Source: Mortierella alpina
Lineage: Eukaryota; Mortierellomycota; Mortierellomycetes; Mortierellales; Mortierellaceae
Assembly (NCBI GenBank): GCA_029449245.1
Contig: JANATF010000003.1
Location: 992,001 to 1,056,000, forward strand
DNA: 64,000 nucleotides
Direction: 5' to 3'
Positions 23,901 to 35,800 of the stretch are shown piece after piece. The translations under genes and the position numbers were made by a program. Within the stretch, counting starts at the first letter, position 1, and the number at the start of each line of letters is the position of its first letter. The notes beneath the pieces were generated by a model. That model made no database searches. It was given only the letters and a program-made list of their open reading frames with translations, and was not told the DNA's origin.

Positions 23901-26900
23901 TGGTGTTCGTAGGTCGCAACGACAACCAAGTCAAGATCCGTGGATTCCGAATCGAGCTGGGCGAGATCGAAGCTCGCCTCGCTGAACACCCTCAAGTGCG
24001 CGAGGCTGTGGTACTTGTTCTTGGCGAAGTGCATGACGACAAGAGACTGGTGGCCTACGTTGTGGCAGAACCTCAAGATAATCTCGCTCATTCTCTGCGC
24101 TCACACCTCTCGGTCAGTTTACCCGAGTACATGATCCCCTCAGCGTTTGTGCGCATGGACGCGTTCCCACTTACCAACAACGACAAGATCGACCGTCGTG
24201 CTCTCCCTGAGCCCAGCAGTGACTCCTGTGACGCAACTGATTATATTGCTCCGCAGGGAGAATTAGAGATCGCGCTGGCCACGATGTGGTCGGATTTGCT
24301 AAAGGTCAAAACAGTTGGTCGCCATGACAACTTTTTCATGCTCGGTGGTCACTCTCTCCTCGCTGTCCGCCTCATGAACCGTGTTTCAAGTCTTGGAGTG
24401 CGCATGTCGCTGTCTATGCTCTTCTCTTCTCCGACTCTCGCAGCTTTTGCTGAGGCAATCAGTGGCAGCGTCAACCTGCAGCTCGGACCTTCGCACTTGG
24501 CCATCACACCCGTCGTGAGAGACGGTTCTCTGGAACTATCGTTCGAACAACAGCGCTTGTGGTTCCTCGCCCAGATGGATGGACTTAGTGAGATCTACCA
24601 TGTTCCATTTGCCAGCAGACTTCATGGTCCTCTTGATCATACCGCGCTAAGGAAGGCGCTGAACGCCATCTTTGCCCGACATGAGTCGCTTCGCACGGTC
24701 TTTGTGGCTGCCGATGGTCAGCCCCAGGTCCATCTTCTGCCTGCTGACAATGAATTCTCACTCGTCGTCCGCGATTTGAGAGGTGAGCAAGACAAAAACG
24801 CCATGGCCAAGCAAGTGGCTGCTGAAGAGGCTATATTGCCCTTTGATCTGGAGAAGGGTCCTTTGGTCCGTGCTCAGCTCATCCAGCTTGCAGACAACGA
24901 ACATGTCCTTCTGATGACAATGCACCACATTGTCACCGATGGCTGGTCAATGGGCGTGATGATTCGTGAACTGAACGATCTCTACGAGGCTTATTCCTGC
25001 AGTCTGCCTGACCCACTGGCTCCGCTATCCATTCAGTACCCGGACTATGCTGCCTGGCAGAGACAACAGCTGACACCCGAAAAACTCAAAGATCAGGCCG
25101 AATATTGGCGCGGGACTCTTACAGATGCACCGGTATCCATTGAGTTGCCAACTGACCGACCTCGGCCTCCTCAACAGTCCTTTGCTGGCGCATCAGCCCC
25201 CATTCGCTTCGACTCCCAGCTCACCCATGCTATCAAGTCTCTTTCTCAGAAACACGAGGTCACCGTGTTTATGATGATGCTTGCCGCATGGAGCGCTGTC
25301 CTCTCACGCCTATCAGGACAGGACGATATTGTGATCGGCACTCCTTCAGCCAACCGTAGCCACCAGCAGGTGGAGCAACTGATTGGATTCTTTGTCAGCA
25401 CACTTGCACTTCGTATCGATCTGTCAGAGGAACCTAGTGTGGGTCGACTTCTGGAGCGTGTTCGCAAGGCTGCCACTACAGCACAGGCGCACCAAGATCT
25501 TCCGTTCGAGCAAGTGGTTGAGATTGTCCAACCTCCTCGTCGTGCAGACATCACTCCGCTCTTCCAAGTGATGTTTGCCTGGCAGAACAATGATGATGGC
25601 ACACTGAGTTTGCATGACATCGAGGCTGTGCCGGAAAATCTTCAATACGGAGTTGCCAAATTTGAACTGGAACTTGCGCTGAGTGAGAAGAATGGCGAGA
25701 TCGTTGGTAGTCTGAACTACTCGACCGCTCTTTTCGACCGCCAGACCATAGACCGCCATGTTGGATACCTGGAGGCTATGCTGCGGTGGATGACGACAAG
25801 CGCAGAAGGGTCTGTTTGTATGGCTCCCATTCTTGGACCATCCGAGAGAGAGCTTTTACTGGAAACATGGAACAGCACCGATCAGTCCTATCCGGACAAC
25901 ATGTGCCTGCACCAACTTTTTGAGAGTCAAGTCAAGTTGTCGCCCGAGGCCATTGCCATTGTGCATGACGATATAGCAATCACATACCATGAATTGAACT
26001 CTCGGGCCAACCGTATCGCTCGTCAGCTGGTTGATGCAGGTGTCAAGCCAGGCGAGTATGTTATGCTGTTGCTGGATCGGTCGATTGATTTCGTTGCCTC
26101 AGAAATTGCAGTTCTCAAAACTGGAGCCGCGTACGTTCCTATCGACACCAAGGCGCCAGCTGATCGCCAAGCGTACATTGCATCCGACTGTGGTTCCAAG
26201 ATTGTGATTACGGACGAGAGAACGAGCGTTCCTGAAGAGATCCCGGGCACCGTTCTCCGTGTTAACACGAAGCAAAAGTGCACTGATCAGGACCAGGGTA
26301 CGTGGCTACATACAAGAACATGTGTTGAGTTTTGTGGATGTATTGAAAGTGGGACTTTGAACTTATACGAAGCCTTCGTTTTTATTTTCTGCCATTAGTC
26401 CTCTTTGAAGGTCCCACCACGTCCAGCCATGATACAGCTTATGTCATGTACACCTCTGGATCCACCGGTCAACCCAAGGGTGTCATGGCCTCTCACCGAG
26501 GCATTGCGCGTGTGACCATCAACAGTGGATTTGCGGACATTGGTATTGACGACCGTGTTGCCTTTGCTGCCAATCCAGCGTTCGACTCTAGCACGTATGA
26601 GGTTTGGGTATCATTACTCAATGGCGCTCGCATTATCATCATCGACCGGGAGACTTTGTTGGATCCACCCAAGCTTTCAGATGCTCTTGGCCAGCATCAA
26701 GTCACATTGCTCTTCTTGACGACGGCCCTTCTCCATCAGTACGTTTATGCTATTGGGCCAGCGCTATCCAAATTGAGATTCCTCTTGGCCGGTGGCGAAC
26801 AAGGATTGGTGGAGGCCTTTACCGAGGTGGCTAAGCATGGAGGACGAGCCAGTGTAATCGGCATGTATGGTCCCACGGAGACAACCGTCTTTTCCACTGT

Positions 26901-28491
26901 ATATCCTGTAACGAATGCCGCCAACCAGTTCCGCCTTCTTCCAATCGGTCGTCCCATCTCCAACACTCCGCAATACGTCTTGGATGAGCATCTCGCTCCG
27001 GTTCCTATTGGCGTTGTTGGTGAGCTCTACATTGGCGGACCTGGTGTTGCAAATGGATACCTCAATCGACCAGAGCTCACTGCTGAGCGATTCATTGCAG
27101 ATCCATTTGCTAAAGCACAGGGTGCGCGCATGTACAAATCTGGCGATTTGGTACGTTATTTGCCCGATGGAAACATGGCGTTCGTGGGTCGTAACGACAA
27201 TCAAGTCAAGATCCGTGGGTTCCGCATCGAGCTGGGTGAGATCGAAGCACGTCTTGCTGAGCATCCCCAAGTTCGCGAGTCTGTGGTACTTGTTACCGGC
27301 GAGAGCAGCGAAGAGAAGCGATTAGTAGCCTATGTTGTGGCAGATCCTCACGATAATTTCGTTGACAGTTTGCGCTCACACCTCTCGGTCAATTTACCCG
27401 AGTACATGGTTCCCTCGGCCTTTGTGCGCATGGATGCCCTTCCGCTGACCAACAACGGCAAGGTCGACCGCCGCGCTCTTCCAGCGCTCAGCAGCGATTC
27501 CCTCGTCAGTTGTGACTTTGTACCTCCACAAGGACACCTTGAGATCGCATTGGCTGCAATCTGGTCGGATCTGTTAAATATCGAGAGGGTTGGCCGCCAT
27601 GACGATTTCTTTATGCTTGGTGGCCATTCTCTTCTTGCTGTGCGTATGATCAGTACCGTCCGGGAGAGCCTGGGAGTCGATCTAAAGCTTCACATGGTCT
27701 TTTCGGCCCCAACACTTGCTGGCCTAGCCCGTATCCTCGATGGTAGTCTCGTCAAAGGTACTCGGGACGATGAGTTCAATGTCATAATTCCACTCAAGCC
27801 CCAAGGAAGTCGTCCTCCAGTTTTCTGCATTCATCCTGGGCTAGGACTGAGCTGGTCTTATAGAGACCTTGTAAAGTACTTGCATCCCGAGCAACCACTT
27901 TATGGCCTGCAAGCCCGTGGCACAGATGGAATATCCCCTTTTGCCAGTTCGATTGAGGAGATGACTCTGGATTACATCAACCAGATTCGCACGATCCAGC
28001 CGCAAGGTCCGTATCACCTCCTGGGCCGGTCATTTGGCGGTGCAGTGGCTCAAAGCATGGCCGTGGAGTTCCAGAAGCAAGGCGAAACCGTGCCTTTGCT
28101 GGTGATCATGGATGTTTTACCGGGAAGCTGTATGCAGGAAGAGGACCAGGAGTCTCCAGATGAAGACGAGCAAATCAAGTTTGATGAATATGTGGCTCGG
28201 CTTGTAGGAGATACTATGACCGACGCGGCGCTCAAGAAGTTGGTTGAGCGCGTCCTGGAAAACAACGCCAAGCTTCTCATGGCCTCCAGGCCTTCAGTGT
28301 ACAATGGCGACTGTCTGTTCATCAGAGCGACAGCGCGGAAGACGCTCGACTCAGCCTGTTGGGGACCTTTCGTATGCGGCAACATTGAGACGATCGATAT
28401 CGACTGTACTCATGATGAAATGGACAAGCCCGAGCATATCGCAGTAGTGGGACGCGCTGTCGCAGCACTGATCGAGAAACTGCAGTCATAA
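14902..28491 (+). CDS. Four-module nonribosomal peptide synthetase with C-terminal thioesterase
   Basis: Seven exons (14902-14991, 15076-15158, 15235-16439, 16535-19714, 19836-23009, 23109-26297, 26399-28491) give about 4,337 aa. Order by residue: half C (113-330), A1 (338-823), T1 (842-911), C2 (932-1358), A2 (1392-1878), T2 (1895-1968), C3 (1988-2421), A3 (2455-2942), T3 (2958-3032), C4 (3052-3488), A4 (3518-4001), T4 (4018-4091), TE (4101-4337). C2-C4 have HHIVTDG. T domains have LGGHS with the phosphopantetheine Ser. TE has GRSFGG (Ser about 4185) and a DCTHDE His. A type I TE ending and C domains starting LSF(x)QQRLWFLAQ are of bacterial type. The protein should load and join four residues and release a tetrapeptide, cyclic or linear. 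No E or MT domain and no tailoring genes are nearby. Confidence 0.93.
15400..16020 (+). other. NRPS: N-terminal half condensation domain
   Basis: Residues about 113-330 align with the C-terminal half of the later C domains (VAWTIVLSRLSGQESVIVG matches AAWSAVLSRLSGQDDIVIG). The N-terminal half with HHxxxDG is missing, and the two short exons before it show nothing similar. It cannot condense by the known mechanism. It probably remains as an N-terminal scaffold, which fits chain initiation on A1-T1. Confidence 0.8.
16075..17640 (+). other. NRPS: adenylation domain A1 with altered substrate pocket
   Basis: A3 (FTSGTTGVPKG), A7 (YKSGDL) and A10 (NKIDR) are present. In A4, other modules read FDxST but A1 reads FSPSTF, so the Asp that holds the amino group (GrsA Asp235) is Ser. 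A5 reads NRYSSTE instead of NxYGPTE. Manual alignment to GrsA gives pocket residues S-P-F-Y-L-G-R-V-S. The domain may be inactive or take a substrate without a free alpha-amino group. Both are inferences. Confidence 0.7.
19330..20915 (+). other. NRPS: adenylation domain A2
   Basis: Canonical A3 (YTSGSTGQPKG), A5 (NAYGPTE), A7 (YRTGDL) and A10 (NNGKIDR). Pocket residues by manual alignment to GrsA: D-L-F-C-M-V-A-A-A. I know no matching code; a hydrophobic substrate is likely. It resembles A4 across the whole domain. Confidence 0.7.
22640..24205 (+). other. NRPS: adenylation domain A3
   Basis: Canonical core motifs (NQYGPTE, YKTGDL, NNDKIDR). Pocket residues by manual alignment: D-P-Y-N-I-G-Q-V-S. 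Asn at position 278 with I-G and V resembles threonine codes (DFWNIGMVH), but only half the positions match. The core half differs clearly from A2 and A4. Confidence 0.65.
25930..27485 (+). other. NRPS: adenylation domain A4
   Basis: Canonical motifs (YTSGSTGQPKG, GMYGPTE, YKSGDL, NNGKVDR). Pocket residues by manual alignment: D-S-Y-F-L-G-M-V-F. F-L-G-x-V resembles aliphatic codes (Leu/Ile), so a branched hydrophobic residue is the best guess. Confidence 0.65.
27780..28488 (+). other. NRPS: type I thioesterase
   Basis: Alpha/beta hydrolase of about 235 residues. It has an oxyanion region (FCIHPGLGLSWSY), nucleophile elbow GRSFGG, a probable Asp in LVIMDV and His in IDCTHDEM. Releases the chain from T4 by hydrolysis or cyclisation. 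Such an ending is usual in bacteria, while many ascomycete synthetases end in a CT or R domain. Confidence 0.88.
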
Positions 28492-29581
28492 AGCATATAA
28501 TTCGTGCTATAGAGTGAGCTAAGACGGACGACACTGAGGTTTTACATGTCAAGTGTTGTCTTTTTGAGAACAATCGGGTCAAGAAAAGTCGTTGCTGGAG
28601 TGGTTGTGGTGTTTTCTGGCGCAATTTCCGTTCTGGGCAAAGTGGGAAGGCATAGATAGGAAGAAGGCTGTGTGGTGCTACTACGGTGAGTGAGAGAAAT
28701 ACATGAAGGACGTTAAGGAAAAGAAAGGCACCAAAGAGCGAAGAAGAGAGCGAGAGAAAGGGTAGAAAACACGCATGCACACATGCGCACATACAGTACG
28801 CACACACAGACACAGACACAGACACAGACACAGACACAGACACAGACACAGACACAGACACAGACACAGACACAGACACAGACACAGACACAGACACAGA
28901 CACAGACACAGACACAGACACAGACACAGACACAGACGCAGACGCACGCTTACATACACTCACACATATACACACGCGCACATGAGCTTTGCAGAGAAGA
29001 ATATCGTGAACACAACAAGCAAATAGCTGCTTTTCATACCTGTCGCTCTCTAGTCTTTATTGCTCTCTTCGACTGATACACTAGAGACTCTCAGTCACTT
29101 TGACTAGCAACTCCATCTGTCAAATGTGTCCAGGGTGCACGACGTGGACGCGGTCTGGATCGCACCGCGCGACCAGGACTGGAAGGCATGAACAAATCAA
29201 AGTTGATGTAATAAGCCAGAGCTTTTTCTGCCTCACAGTGTGTCGGAGGAGAAAAGATGGGTCAATGTACAGCATGTACAGCAAGCAGTACAACACTTGG
29301 GATTTTTTTTTCTATTTCAAGGGGAGAAGGAGGAGGAGTATCCAATTTTCATTCAGTCCTCTCTAACACTTTCACCACTGCATTCACCACCTAGCTTCAT
29401 CACCTTCAACACAAACCGTAATCACCCCCAGCTTCAGGCATTTCTCAAACTGCGCGCGCCACCGAAGGGAGCGCTTATGCCCTTGTTTTATTTTAAAAAC
29501 CAATACACACCGACTTTACGTAAAAGCCTCCATTTTCGTGCTGACAAGTACGAAGTTGCCATTAAAGTTTTACAAGGTTGC
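28492..29581. other. Intergenic after NRPS, no gene recognised
   Basis: Holds the NRPS 3' flank, the ACACAG array and about 640 bases without a convincing gene. The frames over the array are repeat artefacts. The NRPS and the small secreted-protein gene face each other across it. Confidence 0.5.
28803..28940 (+). repeat. Hexanucleotide microsatellite (ACACAG)n
   Basis: About 22 nearly perfect six-base units, then slightly changed units (GACGCAGACGCACGC). It lies about 310 bases after the NRPS stop. Confidence 0.95.
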
Positions 29582-30172
29582 TTATTTTCTGGGAACATTG
29601 CGGGTGACCTCAAAGCACAAGTAATCCGCTGTAGTGAAGATTGGGTTGAACGCCACCGTCGACACTACTTTTCCTTTGTAGGGTCCCGATGTCTCAATCC
29701 TCAACGGCGACCGGGTTGGAAAGGTCGCGCCACCAGCCTCCATGCTGTCGCCGTTGTAGCCGTTGATGCGGTAACATGGCACTCCATTTACTGTGTGCTC
29801 AGTGAAATCCCAATTTCGACGCTGATCCCTTGATTCTCGCTCGGCTGTCGTTTTCCAAAAACATGTTTCCCCTGCAGTGCAAATGAGATCCCGCTTTCCG
29901 GCGGCGTTTTGGCCAATTGAGTAGAGACCCTCAAAAAGACCGCCGCCACTTGGAATGTCGACATGAAATGCGGTCATAGGAGAATGATTTTTGTCCAGTA
30001 CTGCCTCATGTCTAGTGGTCTCTGACAGATAATTGCCTGACGCAACATCTTTGAACGAAAGAGACCACATATTCGTATCCACACGAGTGTTTTCTCTTGT
30101 CTTAAAGACAAAGGCATTCGATCCCGACACCAAGGCAAGGACTAGAGCCGACGACAAAAGGTTGAATTTCAT
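29582..30172 (-). CDS. Small secreted protein, function unknown
   Basis: 196 aa, no intron. The start at 30172 opens a signal peptide (MKFNLLSSALVLALVSGSNA). The mature protein has three or four Cys (a CTAGETC pair and single Cys near the end), many aromatic and Gly residues, and looks like a folded extracellular beta-rich domain. No family recognised. It converges on the NRPS; no shared role can be claimed. Confidence 0.75.
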   Translation of the reverse strand: MKFNLLSSALVLALVSGSNAFVFKTRENTRVDTNMWSLSFKDVASGNYLSETTRHEAVLDKNHSPMTAFHVDIPSGGGLFEGLYSIGQNAAGKRDLICTAGETCFWKTTAERESRDQRRNWDFTEHTVNGVPCYRINGYNGDSMEAGGATFPTRSPLRIETSGPYKGKVVSTVAFNPIFTTADYLCFEVTRNVPRK

Positions 30173-32855
30173 GCCTAAACAGATCAATTTGATAGACAGT
30201 AGGTGAAAGAACGTAAGACCTGATAGAAGACAGTCAAGCACATAGGAAACACAGCCTGAAAGATAAGTGCGAGATGCTTACCTTGCTTACGGATGGATTG
30301 CTGAGAGGGGTGGACGAGGTAAAACTCTATAGGTTGAATGAGGAGAGACATGAATTGTGCTCTTTATATACACAATTTGATAGGGAGGGTATGTGCGATA
30401 TGTACTTGTGGATAAAGAGGAAGAGGAGGAATGGAGTTTCGGTAAGGAATAAAAGAGACTGCTCGAGCATTCACAGCCAAAAGAGTTGCATCTACTCCAG
30501 TAGAAGGCTAAACATAAATAATAGGACTGTAATAATACCTGGTTAGAGCCACGAATCCGAGACAGGTTTCAGGGCGGTCGACAGGGTCTTCCTTGCCAAA
30601 GCGTTCATCAGGTCCTCAGATGGCGCATAGTCTACGACGTGAAAACTGTAGTGTCGTTGAAAAGGTGCAAAAATAGCCGTCCTGTAGACCTTGACGGTGT
30701 TGAAAGACCATGGTCTGGAGCGTATCCTAGCTTCTGTATAATTAGCCATGATCCTAGGTCATTAGAGGTTAAGCCAATACCAGATAGCATGGGCGCCGGA
30801 TGACTGATCCGAACCCCGGAACATCTTTCTGCCTCCTAAGTTCGTGCTGGCGAAGGTCCATGATTGGTACCTAGAGCTAAGCTTGCAGATATGACTCTTT
30901 GTATCTTTCTAAGCAAGTACTTTCTTTGCATTGATCGGACCCGTTGTTCTTTTTTCAGGAGTCTACGATAGTAGACGCGTTCGTAAGGCTCTTCCACCAC
31001 CCACGTGTCTCCCACGTGCGCTCCCACCGTCCTTCCACAGGCATTCAACAAAGCCACCACTGCCATTATTCCCCTCCAGCCCCAAGCTATTGCCCTTGAT
31101 GAGGAGGAATAGATAGATGTTCATCCATAGGCATTCCTTGGGATGATGGATTCGACGTGCTGGAGGACAAACTTGAACTTTTAGCTTCGTCCCCCCGGTA
31201 AAGGAGAATGGGGAGCAGAGCTCAATCCCAGTTGTCGACGCGGCTGCTGGACTCGATGTGCTGGAGGACAACCTTGAACTCATAACTCCATCCCCAATGA
31301 TGGAGGAAAACTCAATCACAGCTATCAACAGGCCAGCCGTCGCCTCATGTCCTAGAACTCTATTCGCCACGATCTTGGAGATTGTTAGATGAACCTTAGA
31401 GTACAAGCAGTGCCAAACACCCGCATGGGAGCGGAATTCGTTCTGGATGGTGAGCCGCAGGTTGTACCGCATATTAATATTGTACTCATCTATGAGAATC
31501 ATCTGCAACGGCGCGAGTATTGATATAAAAAATATTTGTCAACCCATTTACTCACTGGTGTCCACCATATAACAGCCCGGGGCATCGCCTCGGGCCCTCC
31601 CTAGTCAAATTATAAAAAAAGGAAAGAAGCGTAAAAAGAATAAAAGACTATAGGTAGAGCCAGGGGCTCAACAAAGATACTACCACCGTTCTGCTGGTTG
31701 CTATAAGGTTTGGGATACTGGATATTGCGTGCCGTGTGTTTCAAAAGGAAGAAAGAAAGGAAGGATAGTACTCACGTCTTGTTGGCGATCGCTCGACGTG
31801 TGTCTGTGTGGCTAAGCAGGCTGTCATCAGTACATGCTCCCCTGGGAATGATGGGAATGAGGAAGAGTGTAGAAGCTAAGAACAAAGAGCATCAGAGTAA
31901 AGTCCGCGCCTCGCAACATAGCAAAAGTCTGGCGACGATGCGCCGGAGCAAATGCTACGGTCACTTGCCACTGCATTCAAAACATGGCATTGCTGCACTT
32001 ACAAGACGCGCAGAGCTATGACCCACAGAAGCATATCCAGCAGGGACAAGACTCTTCGCCGGCTGGTGCTGCTCAGAGAGGAGCACCGAGCCGCCCGGGT
32101 GCACCACGTGGAGGTATTCTTCGCAACCCTGTTTTTTACAGTGGCCCGCTCCACTGGTGGCCACCCTCCTTTCGTGGATATAGCGAGATAGGGCAAGGTT
32201 ATTATAGTGGTTGGCACTTCACTCTTTCTGCCACTTATACAACGGCGCCGGGAGTTCCGCTGGACTGGAGGGTGTTGTGGAGGAGTGAGAGCGGAAAGGT
32301 GACCGCGAGGCAGAGTGACGAGTCAGAAAAAGCACAGAGGAGAGATAGCAGAGAGTAGGAGGAGTAGGAAGAGTATGAGAAGGAAGAGTGAGCGTGCGTT
32401 TCTTGAGGCAGAGGTAAGGGAAAGTGGTCGTTTGGTGGTTGGCTTGTTTTGAACAAGAACCGTGGAGGTGGGAGCAACAGGGTACACCGGCGTAGCTCGA
32501 GCAAGTAGGTCCAACCTGCAGATGAGGCTATTGACCAAGATGTGTAAAAGACTATGTCCTGCCCCGAGCACCGATTCGTAGTTGCTGTCAAGTGTAGTCT
32601 CTATCGAAATCATTGAGGAACCCACACAACACTGAAAAAACATACTTTCGGCTATTAGACCATACCCATCTCACTCACAGCTTTATTCCATTGTGACACT
32701 TGATGGTTAATCTATTACCATGAGTGTAGGGCAAAACTCAGGTCGTCACCACCAACCTGCTCCAAGGAACAAGAAAAAAAAAGTGCCGGGACGTCTAGTC
32801 CAAAATGGTGTCAAGACGTCCCATGAAAATGCAGCATCACAGATACTATTCGCTA
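30173..32855. other. Gene-poor stretch with relic repeats
   Basis: About 2.7 kb without a convincing gene. It holds the dispersed repeat at 30745-30985 and a short internal duplication: TGCTGGAGGACAA near 31160 recurs near 31260, with partly shared flanks. A minus-strand frame at 30963-31508 spans that duplication but shows no domain. Sequence around 32300-32420 is purine-rich. Confidence 0.5.
30745..30985 (-). repeat. Dispersed repeat, copy 1 (coding-like on minus strand)
   Basis: About 240 bases match 53882-54122 as reverse complement with scattered differences and small indels. On the minus strand it codes YERVYYRRLLKKEQR; the other copy codes YERVYYRRLLNKDQR before meeting a stop. It looks like a fragment of an old protein-coding element. 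Confidence 0.8.
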
Positions 32856-35800
32856 TCATGACGCCTTGGCCTTCTTATTTGCCGACTTCTTCTTGGCCGG
32901 ACTTGCAGGCGGTGTTGCCTTGTCTTTCTGGCCTGTCTCCCTGTTCCTGAAGCTGGAGGAACCATACCGAGCAGCATTCGAGGCAGATACTATCGCGCTC
33001 AACGAGGACGCTGCTCCCGAGACACCACCCTTCTTTGGCGACGACTGCTGCTGCTGCAGGTGCTGCTGAATGTACTCCTGCTGCTGCCGTTGCTTCTGTG
33101 CGAGAATGTCCCAGTGGCTCGGCGCGAAATCTTCCCTCTCATCATCTTCACCACTACTACTGCCACTTGAGTGTGTTTCCGACCCTGCCTTGCTGCCATT
33201 AGACCGCTTTACACCTTTCGATATCAAAGTAGCATGACCATCATCCGCCTCCTTCTCAGCTGCCGAAGCAGCAGCATCGGCGGCGGCGGCGGCACGGTTC
33301 CTGTTGCGAATGGCCAACTTGACCTCCACATCCTTGGACTGGAGCTGACGCTTGGCAGCTATAACGGCTGAAGGAACCTTGGTTTGAGCGGTCCTCGTCT
33401 TCTTTCCAGCCGCACTAGAGGTCCTTTGCTTTTTGGTCTTCACTACCACTTCCTCCACAGAGTCGCTACCTTCCTCATCGACTACTCCACCTTCTTGCTG
33501 ATCTCCCTCCTCATCGGCCTTGCTCTTCTTTCCTGATGCAGCTGGCTTGCGCTTAACTGATGCCTTCTTCGCTTTCTTTGCTACAGGTGGTGCATCAACC
33601 TGATCTTCTGCATGCGGCGAAGAATCCTTTTGTCCTGTCAAGCCATTGACAACCTTCCGCAACCTCGCACTCCTGTGTACTATCTTCCTGACTGGCGCCT
33701 GATAACGAAAGTCCGTTCCAACGGACGTGTCGAAAAATGTGTCCAGCGTCGTCTGCGTCTGATTTTGAGCACTGCTCATCTGTCGAATGATTGGTAAAAG
33801 CACTCGATCCACTTCTCCACGGTCCCAGCTCAGCGACCTGCGGAGGAAATCCCGCAGTCCATCAAGGTCAGGAATCCCCCACTGAAACTTTGTTGGATCG
33901 TCGTCGACCAAGGGGCGCTTGTAAGCATCGGCAACATGAGGGTCCGGAAACGTTGATGATAGGTGGATTTTCTTGCATTGCTTGGCCTAAAGGAGTGCAA
34001 TAATGGCGATCAGTCAATCTTGCTGACGAATTGAATGAAAAAAGGACAACTCCTTCTATGCAATGCCGAAGGACTTACAAGTTTCTCCAGTGCCACTTCA
34101 TCTATTGTCTCTAGCCCTAGCTCGTCGTCAGATGAAATATCCTTGTCCGTGATGCCCAGACCTTCACCCTCTTTGCTTTCCTCCTTTTCCTGCTTCAACT
34201 GTTTTCCCCTCCACCAGGTAGCAAAGTTTTCCAGGTTAGGGAAGAGCCTCAGGATTTCCATCGCAGTGACCAAACCGACTCCCTTGACTCCTGTCGTGTA
34301 GTCGCTTCCCAGAAGATAAGCCAAAGACACCAGACGGTCCCGCCCAACGCCAAGATCGCGTTCGATATCGCTCATCAGATAGCACTCGACATACTTTTCC
34401 TCCTTGAACATGTTTTTGAATATCCGCATTCCTCCAAACAAGAACACATCACTGTCCTCTGTCAAAATTCCATCTACAACGCCTCGCAGCTGGAGATCGG
34501 CACACTGGGCTTCAGCTTCCATGGGCGCCACAATGTACGGGATGCCGAACAACTTGAGCAGCATCTTGGTCTCTGCAACCATACTCTCCGTCAAATCATC
34601 TGCGTCACGCTGGTGCTTCCTGTGCTGATCCTGCAAGAGTTTGATCTCGCTTTCGAGTTTCTTGGACTCTTCAAACATCCTTTTAGCGTCCTGCTTCTTC
34701 AATGCTTCTTGCTCCTCTGTGGTCAGAGCCGGGGTATTCGTTTCCGTAACCGCCTCTAAGTTCTGCGTTGGTGGAGGCGTGCTTTCCTTTGGAAGAAGAA
34801 TTGCGCCCGGGAGGTTGGCCATATCGGGAAACAGATTTGTAAAATCCTGCTCCTCGTTCTCCAGATCCGCTTCATGCGCCTCGTCTTCATACTCTTCTTC
34901 CTCGTCGTCTTCCTCTACAGCATCGGGTGATTGGATGTCAGCAGTGAGTTCTGCCAATATATCGACCTGTTCCTTCATGACAATTGCCTGATCATCATTA
35001 TCCAACACCTTTCCCGCCTCTGAATCGATTTCCATAACTTCGTCCACCGTGCTTGGCTCTAGGGTGGTGAGGCCTTCTGGCGCAGGGCTTGACAGAAGCG
35101 AACCTAAACCAGAGTCACTTCCAGATGCGTTGACGGCCGATTCCAAATCGACCCCTTCATCATTCTCCAGTATGGCCTCGACTGGCACCACGGACAATTC
35201 TATCACTTGGGAAGGTTCCATGGTCTCCATGGCTGTTGCGGCCATGGATGGCTCCTCAACAGGAAGTCGCCGTTTCAAGATCGAGGAGCTGAAATCCAGA
35301 ACCGGTGGTTGAGACAAAGTTGTCAATGGCTCCTCCTTGGTACCCCTGTCAGTCAAAAGTGTCGCCTCTTGACTATAGACAATACTACTAGGGGCTGTCG
35401 GGGTCTCATCCAACTCATCCTCCTCATTGTCATCTGCGAGGATATACTGAGAGAGCCGACTCTTTCGCTCAGCAGAGGTCGTCGTCGTAGGTGGATACGT
35501 TACAGGTAAACGATCGTTTGCTGGCGAGTCTACGCCTACAGCGAATTGTCCCACCTCGGGTGTCTCGGCTAGAGAGATGTCATGGACATTATCCTCTTCC
35601 TGCTGTAATTGTTGTTGTTGATGCTGCCGCCATTGTATGGCCGAGTTCAGGAACGATTTCCAAAATTGCAGGGACTCGACGCCGATGATGTCGTTCACGC
35701 TCGACTTCTCTAGTTTCCTTGTTGCCGAATGTACTTCTGAGGAAAGCTGGTCCATATCCCAATCGAAAATGGCCTCCTGCAACATGAACTCGTACATGTC

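Noticed and set aside
28322-29076. Val-Ser, Leu-Cys and Thr-Gln repeat frames
   Set aside because: All are the ACACAG microsatellite read in different frames.
28492-30172. The secreted protein at 29.6-30.2 kb as part of an NRPS gene cluster
   Set aside because: It converges on the NRPS, has no biosynthetic domain, and no transporter, regulator or tailoring enzyme lies on either side.
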